A stretch of DNA of 64,000 nt from Bradyrhizobium sp. U87765 SZCCT0048 (lineage in GTDB: Bacteria; Pseudomonadota; Alphaproteobacteria; Rhizobiales; Xanthobacteraceae), in NCBI RefSeq assembly GCF_018131225.1, contig NZ_JAFCMM010000001.1:2480001-2544000 (forward strand), in the 5' to 3' direction. Under the pieces are notes generated by a model. That model saw only the letters and a program-made list of their open reading frames with translations. It made no database searches and had not been told where the DNA came from. Shown here one piece after another: positions 44,120-55,769 of this stretch (its first letter is position 1; each line of letters begins with the position of its first letter). The position numbers and the translations under genes are program-made.

Positions 44120-45868
44120 ATGATCGCGCGTCGGTCGGTGCCGACCCCTGCTGTCCAAGTGCTGCGCATCGCGGTTTCTTCGATGACCTCCAGGATTTTT
44201 TCGCTGCTCTCGTCAGCGGCACGAACCGTCAGGACCGTCATCGGAACGGCGCCGGGCCCGGCGCGGCCGACGCTTCCCCACACCGAAGAAACCTATCGCT
44301 GGCTATTCGAGAATTCGGTCGACGGCATCTATGTGACGACCCCGTCCGGCCAGTTGCTGAATGCCAATCCGGCGCTCGCCCGCATGATGGGCTATGCGAC
44401 GCCGCGCGACCTGATCGAGGCTGCCGACGACATCGCGACCATGGTTTATGTCGATCCCGCCATGCGCATCGAATACCAACGGCTGATGGAGCGGGACGGC
44501 ATCGTCCGCGAGTTCGAGTATCAGGTCCGTCAACGCAACGGCACGGTGCTGTGGCTGTCCGACAGTGCCGCCGCGGTGCGCGATGCCGCCGGCCGCATCC
44601 TGCGCTACGAAGGCACGGTACGTGACATCACCGCGCAGAAGTCGTCAGAGGCTGCCCTCGCCGAAAGCCGCCAGCGGCTGCAGGAAGTCATCGACACCGT
44701 CCCCGCAGTCATCAATGTCAAGAACGCCGAGCTGCGCTATGTGCTGATGAACCGATACATGGCGCGCATCTTCAACATTGAACCGGCGGATGCGCTCGGC
44801 TGCACAACGACCGAGATCATGTCGCGCTACGGCGCGGCGAAAACCGATACCAACGATCGGCGGGTGCTCGACAGCCGGCGCGAGCTCGGCTTCTACGAAG
44901 AGGAGTACCTGGACTCGCAGGGTAATGCCCGGCAGTGGATGGCCAAGAAGGTGCCGATCTTCGACGACGACGGCAATATCCGCTTCATCGTGACGGTGGC
45001 GCTCGACATCGGTGACCGCAAGCGCGTCGAGCAGGAGATGCGCACGGCGCGCGATGCGGCGGAGACCGCGCTGCGCGAACTGCGGGAAACCCAGAACTCG
45101 CTGGTGGAAGCGGAGAAGCTGGCCGCGCTCGGCCGCCTCGTCGCCGGCGTTGCGCACGAAGTCAACAATCCGGTCGGCATCAGCCTCACGGTCGCCTCGT
45201 CGCTGCAGCGCCAGACGAGGCTGTTCGCCGAGGAGGTCGAGCGCGGCGAGCTGCGCAAGTCGAGCCTGACCAATTTCCTGAAGATGACCGGTGAAGCTGC
45301 CACGCAACTGATGGATAATCTCAACCGCGCCGCGGAGCTGATCCAATCCTTCAAGCAGGTCGCGACTGACCGCAACTTCAGCGAGCGGCGCGAGTTCGAC
45401 ATTCGCGAATTGACCGAACAGATCATCACCAGCCTGCGGCCGGGCCTGCGCCGCCAGAGTGTCCATCTGACGGTCGATTGCGAGCCGGGACTGGTGCTCA
45501 ACAGCTACCCCGGCTCGTATGGCCAGATCCTGACCAATCTGTTTCTCAATGCGGTGATTCACGCCTTCCCGGAAGGCCAGCCCGGCCAGATCGACGTCAA
45601 GGTGCGCAGCAGCGGCAGCGACGGCGTCGAGATCATGTTCGTCGACAACGGCCGTGGCATGGCACCGGAGGTGCGGCGACATGCTTTCGATCCGTTCTTC
45701 ACCACCCGGCGCAACCAGGGCGGCACGGGCCTCGGCCTGCATATCGTCTACAATCTCGTGACCAACCGCCTCGGCGGCCGGATCAGCCTGGAATCAGCCG
45801 TCGGTCTTGGCACCCAGATCCAGATCGTGCTGCCGCGGGTCGCGCCCTACGACCGGGCGGCCGAGTAG
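44120..45868 (+). CDS. PAS-domain sensor histidine kinase, soluble
   Basis: 582 residues with no strong transmembrane helix. Two PAS domains lie at about 55-175 (RWLFENSVDGIYVTTPSGQL) and 185-305 (VIDTVPAVINVKNAELRYVL), each followed by a PAC-like segment (YEGTVRDITAQKS, VTVALDIGDRKR). A coiled coil leads to the phospho-acceptor His 346 (VAGVAHEVNNPVG, HWE/NtrB-like type). The HATPase has N (LTNLFLNAVIHAF), G1 (FVDNGRGMAP), F (FDPFFTTRRNQGGTGLGLHI) and G2. No response regulator is adjacent. An internal ATG at 44183 is an alternative start. Confidence 0.9.
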   Translation: MIARRSVPTPAVQVLRIAVSSMTSRIFSLLSSAARTVRTVIGTAPGPARPTLPHTEETYRWLFENSVDGIYVTTPSGQLLNANPALARMMGYATPRDLIEAADDIATMVYVDPAMRIEYQRLMERDGIVREFEYQVRQRNGTVLWLSDSAAAVRDAAGRILRYEGTVRDITAQKSSEAALAESRQRLQEVIDTVPAVINVKNAELRYVLMNRYMARIFNIEPADALGCTTTEIMSRYGAAKTDTNDRRVLDSRRELGFYEEEYLDSQGNARQWMAKKVPIFDDDGNIRFIVTVALDIGDRKRVEQEMRTARDAAETALRELRETQNSLVEAEKLAALGRLVAGVAHEVNNPVGISLTVASSLQRQTRLFAEEVERGELRKSSLTNFLKMTGEAATQLMDNLNRAAELIQSFKQVATDRNFSERREFDIRELTEQIITSLRPGLRRQSVHLTVDCEPGLVLNSYPGSYGQILTNLFLNAVIHAFPEGQPGQIDVKVRSSGSDGVEIMFVDNGRGMAPEVRRHAFDPFFTTRRNQGGTGLGLHIVYNLVTNRLGGRISLESAVGLGTQIQIVLPRVAPYDRAAE

Positions 45869-45880
45869 GCGGAACAGCGT

Positions 45881-47356
45881 TCAGGCGGGATTGGCCCGGA
45901 TGCGGCCCGTCACCGGACCGGTACGGATGTAAACTACCGCGAGGTCATTGCTGAAGACCTTCTTCCAGCCATCGATATGCGCCATCAGGAGCGCGAGCGG
46001 CGTGCCGGCATAAAACACGGCGGCGTCGAGATCATAGGTTTCGACGGCGCGGAAGAAAGCATCGGGATCCTTGAGCAGCAGCGCATTCCAGTGGTCGAGC
46101 GCAAAACGCTCGCCATAGAGTTCGGCGCGGCCGTCAATCAGCGGCTTCATGCCGACCCAGATCATGTAGCCGCCGAACCCGTAGTCGTTGAACACCCGTG
46201 TCGCATGATGTTCCCGCAGGGCGGCGACCGCCGAGGCATAGTTATCCTCCTCGGGCATGCGGATGCCGCGCACCGAGGCGAACAGGGCCAGTGCCCCCGC
46301 GGCAACCGCGATCGCCGGCAACAGACCGAACCGGCCGGCTGCGGCTTGCACGTGGCGCCGGGCCAGCCCGAACTGATCGGCCACCGGCGTCAGCGCGATC
46401 ACCGGCAGCAGCAGCACGAACACCTCGACATTGCGCATGTGCGCCAATGCCATATGCAGCAGGCCGAGCATCAGCACGATGCGCGTCGGCGGCAGGCGAA
46501 CACCGAAATACAGTGCCGATCCGATCAGCGCCAGCAACGCGCCTTCGAACATGACGAACACCGAGAAGTCGACCGGACGCCACTCGGAGATCACCTGCAG
46601 CAGTTCGCCGAGGTCGAGAATTCTGTGCGCCGCAAGCAGCACATTCCAGCCATAGGGCGTCAGGCAGCAAGCGGCGACGCCGGCGAGGCCGAACAACGCC
46701 CACTGCACGAACAACGAGCGGCGCTGTTCGGGCTCAGCGCGCCACAACACATCGAGAGCGACACCGCCAAGCAGCACCACGCCGAACACGAAGCTGCCGT
46801 GGAGATTGGCCCACAGCACGAGCACGCCGAGGAGACCGAACGAGGGCCGTGTCGACCGATCGGCGGCTGCGATCAGACCACAAGCCCAGGCCACCATGAC
46901 TGGCATTGCCAGCACATGAGGGCGAGCGAAGAAATGGAACGATGACAGCGTGAACGCCATGATCGCGACGAAGCTGGCTGATATCGGCGACAGACGCTGC
47001 TCGAGAAAACGCGTGAGCAGCGCCACCGCACCGCCGAGCGCGAGCGCGCACAGCAGGATGACGCCGGTCCAGCCCGCCGCCGCATAAGCCAGCGCAAACA
47101 GCACCTGCGACAGCCACGACGACGACATCCACGGCTCACCGGTCCTGGTGAGAGAGTAGATATCGACATAGGGCACGGCACGGTTGGCGAGAATCCATTC
47201 GCCGACCTTGATCTGCCACAGCGTATCGGTGTCGAACAGCATCTTCGGACCGAGCAACAGCACCATCACGGCGGCGCCGATGGCGAGACAGAACCAGGCC
47301 GGCGGCCACGCGAGGGCGCGGCTCGGACGCAGGCTGTCGACGCTGGTGACGCTCAT
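45881..47356 (-). CDS. polytopic membrane protein, tandem paralogue A
   Basis: 491 residues with about 11 hydrophobic helices and a C-terminal domain of about 110 residues. The first periplasmic loop has DTDTLWQIKVGEWILANRAV, then DIYSLTRTGEPWMSSSWLSQ, and a later loop has WANLHGSFVFG. This layout resembles GT-C glycosyltransferase-like proteins, but I see no sure catalytic motif. The next gene upstream encodes a paralogue with the same motifs, and the upstream DNA of both is alike, so they arose by duplication. The start MSVTSVDSLRPSRALA fits both. Function unknown. Confidence 0.8.
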   Translation of the reverse strand: MSVTSVDSLRPSRALAWPPAWFCLAIGAAVMVLLLGPKMLFDTDTLWQIKVGEWILANRAVPYVDIYSLTRTGEPWMSSSWLSQVLFALAYAAAGWTGVILLCALALGGAVALLTRFLEQRLSPISASFVAIMAFTLSSFHFFARPHVLAMPVMVAWACGLIAAADRSTRPSFGLLGVLVLWANLHGSFVFGVVLLGGVALDVLWRAEPEQRRSLFVQWALFGLAGVAACCLTPYGWNVLLAAHRILDLGELLQVISEWRPVDFSVFVMFEGALLALIGSALYFGVRLPPTRIVLMLGLLHMALAHMRNVEVFVLLLPVIALTPVADQFGLARRHVQAAAGRFGLLPAIAVAAGALALFASVRGIRMPEEDNYASAVAALREHHATRVFNDYGFGGYMIWVGMKPLIDGRAELYGERFALDHWNALLLKDPDAFFRAVETYDLDAAVFYAGTPLALLMAHIDGWKKVFSNDLAVVYIRTGPVTGRIRANPA

Positions 47357-47513
47357 GAATACGCTCGGAGTGTGGGCCGGACGGCGCGATCCAATCAGCC
47401 AACCGATAATTTCACGTAAACCGAGAGGGCCAAGGCGGCGCGAAAGCCGATAAAGCCACTGATATCTCTGACGAAATTCTTACGGATGTGCGGTGCCCGA
47501 CATTCGGATCGCT

Positions 47514-48968
47514 TCAGCGGGGGGCCTCGCGCACATGGATGACCGCAACATCGTTCGCGAACACCCGGTGCCATCCCGCGAGACGATCCATGACCCGGAC
47601 CGCCGGCGTCGCCGGATCGAGCATCGTCGCTCCGAGGGCGTTGTCCGCAAGCAGCCTGAACAGGCCGTCAGGCTCCTCCAGCGAGATCGCCTTGAAATAC
47701 CCGACGACCGTGCTCTCGCCGTACAACTCGGCTCGGCTGTCGATAAAGGGCCTGAGCCCGGCCCAGATCATCGCCCCGCCGAGGCTGTAATCGTTGAGGA
47801 CACGCGTGGCTCCGGTGGCCTGCAGTGCCGCGATCGCGGCGGAACTGTCGTTCTCGAGCGGCGGGCGACTCGGGCGGATCGAGGCCAGCACGCCGATGAG
47901 GCCCACGGCCGCGACCAGCACAAGCCCACCACCGAACCATGACGGGCGCGCCCCGGGGCGTTCAGGCTTCAGCGCGGCACCGAAGCGCGCGCCCATCGGC
48001 GCCAGCACGATCAGCGGCAGCAGCAGTGCGAAAACCTCGACATTGCGAACATGCGTGAGCGCCATGTGGAGCAGGCCGAGGACGAGCAGGATCCGCGGCG
48101 GCGACAGCCGCATGCCGAGATGCAGCATGAGCGCGAGCAGCATCAGCAAACAACCCTCGAACAGTCCGAACCGCGCGAAACTGAGCGGCGCCCATTCGGC
48201 AATGACCCCGAGCGCACCGCCGAGGCCGAGAATCTTTCGCGCCGCGAGCAGCGCATCCCAGCCATAAGGCGTGATACAGCAGGCCAGCGCCGCGGCGGCC
48301 ACAAACAGCGCCCACTGCAAGGCCAGCGGCCAGCGCCGCGCAGGCGCCGCGTTCCACACCGCGTCGAGGCCGATCGGCGCGACCAACGCCAGTCCGAGCA
48401 CGAAGCCGCCATGGAGATTGGTCCACAACACCAGCAGCGGCAGCAGCCAGAACGACGGGCGCGCGCCGCGGTCGGCCGCCCCGATCAATCCTGCAGTCCA
48501 CGCCACCATGATCGGCATCGCCAGCACATGGGGCCGTGCGAGGAAATGCTGCGCCGACAGCGCGAACGCCACCATCGCAACGAAGCCGGCCAGGATCGGC
48601 GACATCTGCCGTTCGAGCGCATGTACCAGAACGCCGATGGTCGTGGCGATCGCAAGCGCTGTCAGCACCACGACACCGATCCAGCCGGCGTTGTCGTAGG
48701 CGCTTGCGAACAGCACCTGCGCCAGCCACGACGACGACATCCACGGCTCACCGGCCCTGGTCAGCGAATAGATGTCGACATGGGGCACCGCGCGATGGGC
48801 GATGATCCATTGCCCGACCTTGATCTGCCACAGCGTGTCCGGATCGAGCAGCAGGCGGTTGCCGAGCAGCACCGCCAGCACACATGCGCCAGCGGCCAGC
48901 AGCAGAAAGGCCGGCGGACGCGCCAGGCTTCGGCTTTGCGGAACGGTGTCCAGGCTGGTTACGGTCAT
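47514..48968 (-). CDS. polytopic membrane protein, tandem paralogue B
   Basis: 484 residues from MTVTSLDTVPQSRSLARPPA; an ATG at 49019 would add 17 residues that reach into the conserved upstream stretch. It shares with paralogue A DPDTLWQIKVGQWIIAHRAV, DIYSLTRAGEPWMSSSWLAQ, FARPHVLAMPIMVAW-like and TNLHGGFVLG segments and the C-terminal DDSRAELYGES-like region (FIDSRAELYGE). It therefore has the same fold, about 11 helices plus a soluble tail. GT-C-type membrane transferase is the best guess, at low confidence. It is probably transcribed separately, since the 157-bp gap upstream of paralogue A resembles its own 5' region. Confidence 0.8.
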   Translation of the reverse strand: MTVTSLDTVPQSRSLARPPAFLLLAAGACVLAVLLGNRLLLDPDTLWQIKVGQWIIAHRAVPHVDIYSLTRAGEPWMSSSWLAQVLFASAYDNAGWIGVVVLTALAIATTIGVLVHALERQMSPILAGFVAMVAFALSAQHFLARPHVLAMPIMVAWTAGLIGAADRGARPSFWLLPLLVLWTNLHGGFVLGLALVAPIGLDAVWNAAPARRWPLALQWALFVAAAALACCITPYGWDALLAARKILGLGGALGVIAEWAPLSFARFGLFEGCLLMLLALMLHLGMRLSPPRILLVLGLLHMALTHVRNVEVFALLLPLIVLAPMGARFGAALKPERPGARPSWFGGGLVLVAAVGLIGVLASIRPSRPPLENDSSAAIAALQATGATRVLNDYSLGGAMIWAGLRPFIDSRAELYGESTVVGYFKAISLEEPDGLFRLLADNALGATMLDPATPAVRVMDRLAGWHRVFANDVAVIHVREAPR

Positions 48969-49205
48969 CGAAACTGTGAAACTCGCCCTCGGTACGCGGA
49001 ACCCAATCAGCGAAGCCATAATTTCAGGTAAATCACGGCAGGCAATTCAACGCTTCATTTGGCCAAGCTACTGAAAAAGCAGCCAATCCGCCCGATTGCC
49101 GCATCCGCGTGCCGCCAGCCCCATCATTGCCACGAATGACTGACACATCCGCCGCGAAATCGCCGGCCTTGCGCCGCCTCTCTCGCCTGCACACCGGAAT
49201 TCGCC

Positions 49206-49769
49206 ATGCGCCCTTTGCCAATGCTCGGTTTCGTCACCTGCCTCGCTGTTGCGGCAACCGGACCGGCCAGGGCACAGGACGCCCCGCAAACGCAGGAGGC
49301 CGTTGAAGCGCAGGACGCACCCCTCGCACAGGAAGCACCGCAGGTGAAGGAGGCCCCGCAGAAGCGCGGCGCACGAAAGCCGGCCGCCACGGCCGAGAAG
49401 CATCCCTACGACGCGATCATCGCCAGCCATGCCGTCAGCAATGGCGTGCCGGAAGAGCTGATCCATCGTGTCATCAGGCGCGAGAGCCGCTATCAGCCCA
49501 ACCTGATCGGCCACGGCGGCACCATCGGCCTGATGCAGATCAAGCTCGGCACGGCGCGCAGCCTTGGCTACACCGGCACCGCCGAAGGCCTGCGCGATCC
49601 CGAGACCAATCTCACCTACGGCATCCGCTATCTCGCCGGCGCCTATCGCACGGCGAACGGCAATCACGACCGCGCGGTGTCCTACTACGCCGGCGGCTAC
49701 TACTACGCCGCCAAGCGCCAGCGCAAAATGCCGCTGGTGCTGCATGTCATCGACGCGCCCGGACGTTGA
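49206..49769 (+). CDS. lytic transglycosylase (SLT family)
   Basis: 187 residues. Signal peptide: MRPLPMLGFVTCLAVAATGP with ARA cleavage. A Glu/Ala/Gln-rich linker (residues 24-65) joins it to the goose-lysozyme-like SLT domain. The catalytic Glu is residue 93 (RVIRRESRYQP), followed by GTIGLMQIKLGTARSLGY and the AGAYRTANGNHDRAVSYYAGG segment with the conserved N-x(n)-Y-YAGG. It cleaves the glycan strand between MurNAc and GlcNAc, forming 1,6-anhydroMurNAc. It is short but complete. The thiamin operon begins downstream. Confidence 0.93.
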   Translation: MRPLPMLGFVTCLAVAATGPARAQDAPQTQEAVEAQDAPLAQEAPQVKEAPQKRGARKPAATAEKHPYDAIIASHAVSNGVPEELIHRVIRRESRYQPNLIGHGGTIGLMQIKLGTARSLGYTGTAEGLRDPETNLTYGIRYLAGAYRTANGNHDRAVSYYAGGYYYAAKRQRKMPLVLHVIDAPGR

Positions 49770-49886
49770 GCCGCGTTCGCGGTTGTGCGCCGCACAGCAG
49801 CTGTTGCCGAACCATTCCCGCACGCGCAGGGCCGCACAAGCAGCCTCGCATTCTGTTCCCGCGCGCAGCGCGCGTCCGCCATGCGG

Positions 49887-49914
49887 TTGACCTTTTGTGA
49901 CGGCGGACTAATAT
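49887..49914 (+). promoter_or_regulatory. sigma70-type promoter of the thiamin operon
   Basis: TTGACC at 49887-49892, a 16-bp spacer, and TAATAT at 49909-49914. The expected start near 49921 falls just before the TPP riboswitch. Confidence 0.75.
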
Positions 49915-49923
49915 TGCGCCAGT

Positions 49924-50013
49924 TCCGAGGGGGGCTCCGGCAAGGAGCTGAGATACCGCAGATGGCGCGGTGACCCTTTGAACCTGATCCGGGTCATGCC
50001 GGCGAAGGGACAG
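49924..50013 (+). promoter_or_regulatory. TPP riboswitch (THI element)
   Basis: The conserved core is present: CTGAGA (in ggagctgagataccgc) and the GACCCTTTGAACCTGATC block, then CCGGGTCATGCCGGCGAAGG. Paired stems flank both, and the element ends 2 bases before the thiO ATG. With the AGGGACAGGG ribosome site at its 3' end it probably controls translation: bound thiamin pyrophosphate hides the site, as in other proteobacterial thi operons. It regulates all five downstream genes. Confidence 0.97.
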
Positions 50014-50015
50014 GG

Positions 50016-51050
50016 ATGCTTCAGACCGCTACCGATTTACGTACATTGCCGATTCGCGCGTCCAACGACCTCAACGTCGATGTCATCGGCGCGGGCGTCG
50101 CCGGCACGTGGCAGGCGCTGATGCTGGCCAAGGCCGGCTGCCGTGTCACCGTCTACGAGCGCGATACCGCCGCGCTGACGACCGCCACCAGCCATGTCGC
50201 CGGCGGCATGCTGGCGCCGTGGTGCGAAGCCGAATCGTCCGAGCCGGTGATCGTGCGTCTTGGCGTCCGCGCGCTCGACCTGTGGCGCGAAGAACTGCCC
50301 GACGTGCCGTTCAACGGTTCGCTTGTGGTGGCGCATCCGCGCGACCGCGCCGATTTCGAGCGCTTCGCGCGCCTCACCGATCATCACCGCCGGCTCGATG
50401 CCGACGGCGTCAACGACCTCGAACCGTCACTCGACGGCCGCTTCCGCGAAGCCTTGTTCTTTCCCGACGAAGGTCATGTCGAACCGCGCCGCGTGCTGCC
50501 GCAGCTCCATGCCCGCCTCACGGCCATGGGCGTGACGATCCGCTTCGAGACCGAACGCACGGACAGCGTCGCCGATCTCACGATCGATTGCCGCGGTCTC
50601 GCCGCGCGGGACATTGCGCCGGACCTGCGCGGCGTCAAGGGCGAGATGATCCTGGTCGAGACCGACGAGGTGCACCTGTCGCGACCGGTTCGCTTCCTGC
50701 ACCCGCGCTGGCCGCTCTACGTCATTCCGCGCGACAACAACCGCTTCATGATCGGCGCCACCTCGATCGAGAGCGAGGATCGCGGCGTCAGCGTGCGTTC
50801 GGCGCTCGAACTGCTGAGCGCCGCCTATGCGGTGCATCCCGCGTTCGGCGAGGCGCGGATCATCGAGGTCAATGCCGGCCTGCGCCCGGCCTTTCCCGAC
50901 AACCTGCCGCGCATCGACGTCAGGAACGACACCATCGCGGTCAACGGCCTGTACCGGCACGGCTTCCTGCTGGCGCCGGCGCTCGCGGAACTGACCGCGG
51001 CCTATGTCGCGCGCGGCGAAATCGACAACGAGGTGATGCGATGTTCCTGA
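50016..51050 (+). CDS. thiO: ThiO, glycine oxidase
   Basis: 344 residues. An FAD-dependent oxidase that turns glycine into iminoglycine for thiazole synthesis. The N-terminal FAD motif is DVIGAGVAGTWQALMLAKAG. YERDTAALTTATSHVAGGML and AASFIGATSIESEDRGVSV-like blocks (FMIGATSIESEDRGVSVRSA) of the DAO family are present. The C-terminal RHGFLLAPALAELTA completes the FAD site. It is the first gene behind the riboswitch, and thiS starts inside its last codons. Confidence 0.95.
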   Translation: MLQTATDLRTLPIRASNDLNVDVIGAGVAGTWQALMLAKAGCRVTVYERDTAALTTATSHVAGGMLAPWCEAESSEPVIVRLGVRALDLWREELPDVPFNGSLVVAHPRDRADFERFARLTDHHRRLDADGVNDLEPSLDGRFREALFFPDEGHVEPRRVLPQLHARLTAMGVTIRFETERTDSVADLTIDCRGLAARDIAPDLRGVKGEMILVETDEVHLSRPVRFLHPRWPLYVIPRDNNRFMIGATSIESEDRGVSVRSALELLSAAYAVHPAFGEARIIEVNAGLRPAFPDNLPRIDVRNDTIAVNGLYRHGFLLAPALAELTAAYVARGEIDNEVMRCS

Positions 51051-51238
51051 TCGTCAATGGCGAGCGCAGGGAGACGCAGGCGACGCGTGTCGACGCGCTG
51101 CTGGGCGAACTCGACTACGCGGGCAATCACCTCGCGGTCGCGGTGAACTACGACGTGGTGCCGCGCAGCCGCTGGGCCGAGACGACACTGAACGATGGCG
51201 ACCAGGTCGAGATCCTGACGCCGCGCCAGGGCGGATAA
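51041..51238 (+). CDS. thiS: ThiS, sulfur carrier protein
   Basis: 65 residues of ubiquitin-like beta-grasp fold: [20 protein letters not shown], then [20 protein letters not shown], ending [14 protein letters not shown]. The C-terminal Gly-Gly is thiocarboxylated and supplies sulfur to ThiG. It overlaps the thiO 3' end by 10 bp. No thiF is present in the window. Confidence 0.96.
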   Translation: MFLIVNGERRETQATRVDALLGELDYAGNHLAVAVNYDVVPRSRWAETTLNDGDQVEILTPRQGG

Positions 51239-51242
51239 CACC

Positions 51243-52011
51243 ATGGTCAAATTCTACGACACCGAACTCTCCTCGCGCCTGCTGATCGGCACGGCGCTGT
51301 ATCCTTCGCCGGCGATCATGCAAGCGTCGATCCGCGCGTCTGGCTCGGAAATGGTCACCGTCTCCGTGCGCCGCGAAAGCTCGGGCGGCAAGACTGGCGA
51401 CGCATTCTGGTCGCTGATCCGCGAGCTCGGCGTGACGGTGCTGCCCAACACCGCCGGCTGCAAGAGCGTCCGCGAGGCGGTGACCACTGCCAGGCTCGCT
51501 CGCGAGCTGTTCGATACCAACCGTATCAAGCTCGAAGTGATCGCCGACGACGAGACGCTGCAGCCTGACGTGGTCGGCCTGGTCGAAGCCGCGACCATCC
51601 TGATCAAGGACGGCTTTGAGGTCTTCCCCTATTGCACCGAGGATCTCGGCGTCGCGCTGCGCCTCGTCGACGCCGGCTGCCGTGTGGTAATGCCCTGGGC
51701 GTCGCCGATCGGCAGTGCACGCGGCATCACCAACCGCGACGCGCTGAAGCTGCTGCGCCAGCGCCTGCCCGACATCACGCTGGTGGTCGACGCCGGCATC
51801 GGCGCGCCGTCGCATGCCGCCGAGGCGCTTGAACTCGGCTTCGACGCCGTGCTGCTCAACACCGCGGTGGCGAAGGCCGCCGATCCCGTGGCGATGGCGG
51901 GTGCGTTCCGCAAGGCGATCGAGGCCGGTCGCACCGGCTTCGAGGCCGGCCTGATGGGCGCCCGCGACTTCGCTTCCCCCTCCACCCCTGTCATCGGGAC
52001 TCCGTTCTGGC

Positions 52012-52025
<14 letters not shown>
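51243..52025 (+). CDS. thiG: ThiG, thiazole synthase
   Basis: 260 residues, a TIM-barrel enzyme that combines 1-deoxy-D-xylulose 5-phosphate, iminoglycine and ThiS-thiocarboxylate to make the thiazole phosphate. Features: [35 protein letters not shown], the Lys of IKLEVIADD (Schiff base), [14 protein letters not shown] (phosphate binding) and [20 protein letters not shown]. The start follows the thiS stop by 4 bp. Its stop overlaps thiE by 14 bp. Confidence 0.96.
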
Positions 52026-54548
<2,523 letters not shown>

Positions 54549-54589
54549 GCGCCCGGACTGCCCCTATGGAGAGCAATGACAACGACAAA

Positions 54590-54613
54590 CGCGCGGCCTC
54601 GCCGCGCGGTTTT
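54590..54613 (+). terminator. terminator of the thiamin operon
   Basis: Stem cgcgcggc (54590-54597) with gccgcgcg (54601-54608), 3-base loop, then GTTTTGCG. The tight GC stem and T-run sit 40 bp after the thiC stop. Confidence 0.8.
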
Positions 54614-54629
54614 GCGTTTCCGGCCTGTG

Positions 54630-54896
54630 TCAGGCGAAACGCGACCGCGACCGCTCCCGTGCCTTCTCGGCCTCGATCTCGCGGTCACGCGCCGGGGCAT
54701 GGGTGTGCAGCGACGTCAGCAGCCGCCGCGCCACATCACTCACCTCCCGCACAGCGAGATCGAACGCCTCGGCATTGGCCTGCGACGGCTTGTTGAAGCC
54801 CGATAGCTTGCGCACGAACTGCAGCGCCGAAGCATGGATCTCGTCTTCGGTCGCGGACGGCTCGAAGTTGAACAGCGTCTTGATGTTACGACACAT
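54630..54896 (-). CDS. DUF2277 family protein
   Basis: 88 residues from MCRNIKTLFNFEPSATEDEI, which is the exact N-terminal signature of DUF2277. The rest is helical (HASALQFVRKLSGFNKPSQA, NAEAFDLAVREVSDVARRLL) with an Arg/Glu-rich tail. The function of DUF2277 is unknown. The longer ORF to 54983 has an upstream part of no similarity. It is convergent with thiC across its terminator. Confidence 0.9.
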   Translation of the reverse strand: MCRNIKTLFNFEPSATEDEIHASALQFVRKLSGFNKPSQANAEAFDLAVREVSDVARRLLTSLHTHAPARDREIEAEKARERSRSRFA

Positions 54897-55055
54897 GGCA
54901 GCCTCCTGGCTCTGACGATATCCTAGCGCCGGATCGACGGGAACACGACCCGTCGCAACATGCCGCGCAGCGAGGTGAGCCACTCACGCGCACAAGTCTT
55001 TGCGCCGCCCGGTTCCAATGCTAGCTTTCATCCGCCGACCTTTCGCGGAGCCGCC

Positions 55056-55661
55056 ATGACTGATCTCGTTTCCGACGACCTCGCCACCATCTATCCGGCC
55101 CCGAGCCCGCGGGTCATCGCCAAGCAGCGGCCGACGCTCGACGCCCATTCCGCGAAGTTCATCGCCATGTCGCCGTTCTGCGTACTCGCCACCGGCGGTC
55201 CGGACGGCACAGTCGACGCCTCCCCGCGCGGCGGCGGGATCGGTTTCGTCCATGTCAACGGACAGGACGAACTGCTGATACCCGACCGCGCCGGCAACAA
55301 CCGGATCGACAGCTTCAGGAATGTCCTCTCCGGCAGCGGCTATGTGCAGCTGATCTTCTTCGTGCCGGGCCTCGACGAGACCCTGCGGGTCGGGGGCCAG
55401 GCCACCGTGTCGGCCGATCCGGAATTGCTGGCAAGAATGGAGGAGTTCGGCAAGCCGCCGCGCGCGGTGCTGCGCGTCGCCGTGCGCGAGGCGTATTTCC
55501 ACTGCGGCAAGGCGCTGATGCGCTCGAAGCTGTGGGCGCCGGAGGCGAGGGTCGCTCGCAGCAGCTTCCCGAGCATCGCCGAGGTCATCCACGACCAGAC
55601 CAGCCTTGGCGCGCCGACGCCGCAAGCCGAGATCGAAGCCATCTACAAGACGCAGCTGTAA
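55056..55661 (+). CDS. FMN-binding pyridoxamine-phosphate-oxidase-like protein (MSMEG_1061 type)
   Basis: 201 residues from the ATG at 55056. The split-barrel PPOX fold shows in SPFCVLATGGPDGTVDASPR, GFVHVNGQDELLIPDRAGNN (FMN phosphate binding RAGNNR), and FFVPGLDETLRVGGQATVS. The C-terminal HCGKALMRSKLWAPEA carries the Cys/His/Lys block typical of this subgroup. A role as flavin-dependent reductase is likely; the substrate is unknown. It begins 159 bp from the divergent DUF2277 gene. Confidence 0.9.
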   Translation: MTDLVSDDLATIYPAPSPRVIAKQRPTLDAHSAKFIAMSPFCVLATGGPDGTVDASPRGGGIGFVHVNGQDELLIPDRAGNNRIDSFRNVLSGSGYVQLIFFVPGLDETLRVGGQATVSADPELLARMEEFGKPPRAVLRVAVREAYFHCGKALMRSKLWAPEARVARSSFPSIAEVIHDQTSLGAPTPQAEIEAIYKTQL

Positions 55662-55769
55662 GCCATCGCAGGGCGAGGCACGCACCGCAGAGCTGATCGC
55701 ACCGGCGCGGCCGGCACGGCGCAGCAACAACGACCGAAGCAAGAACGACCGAAGCACGACCGGGGACGC

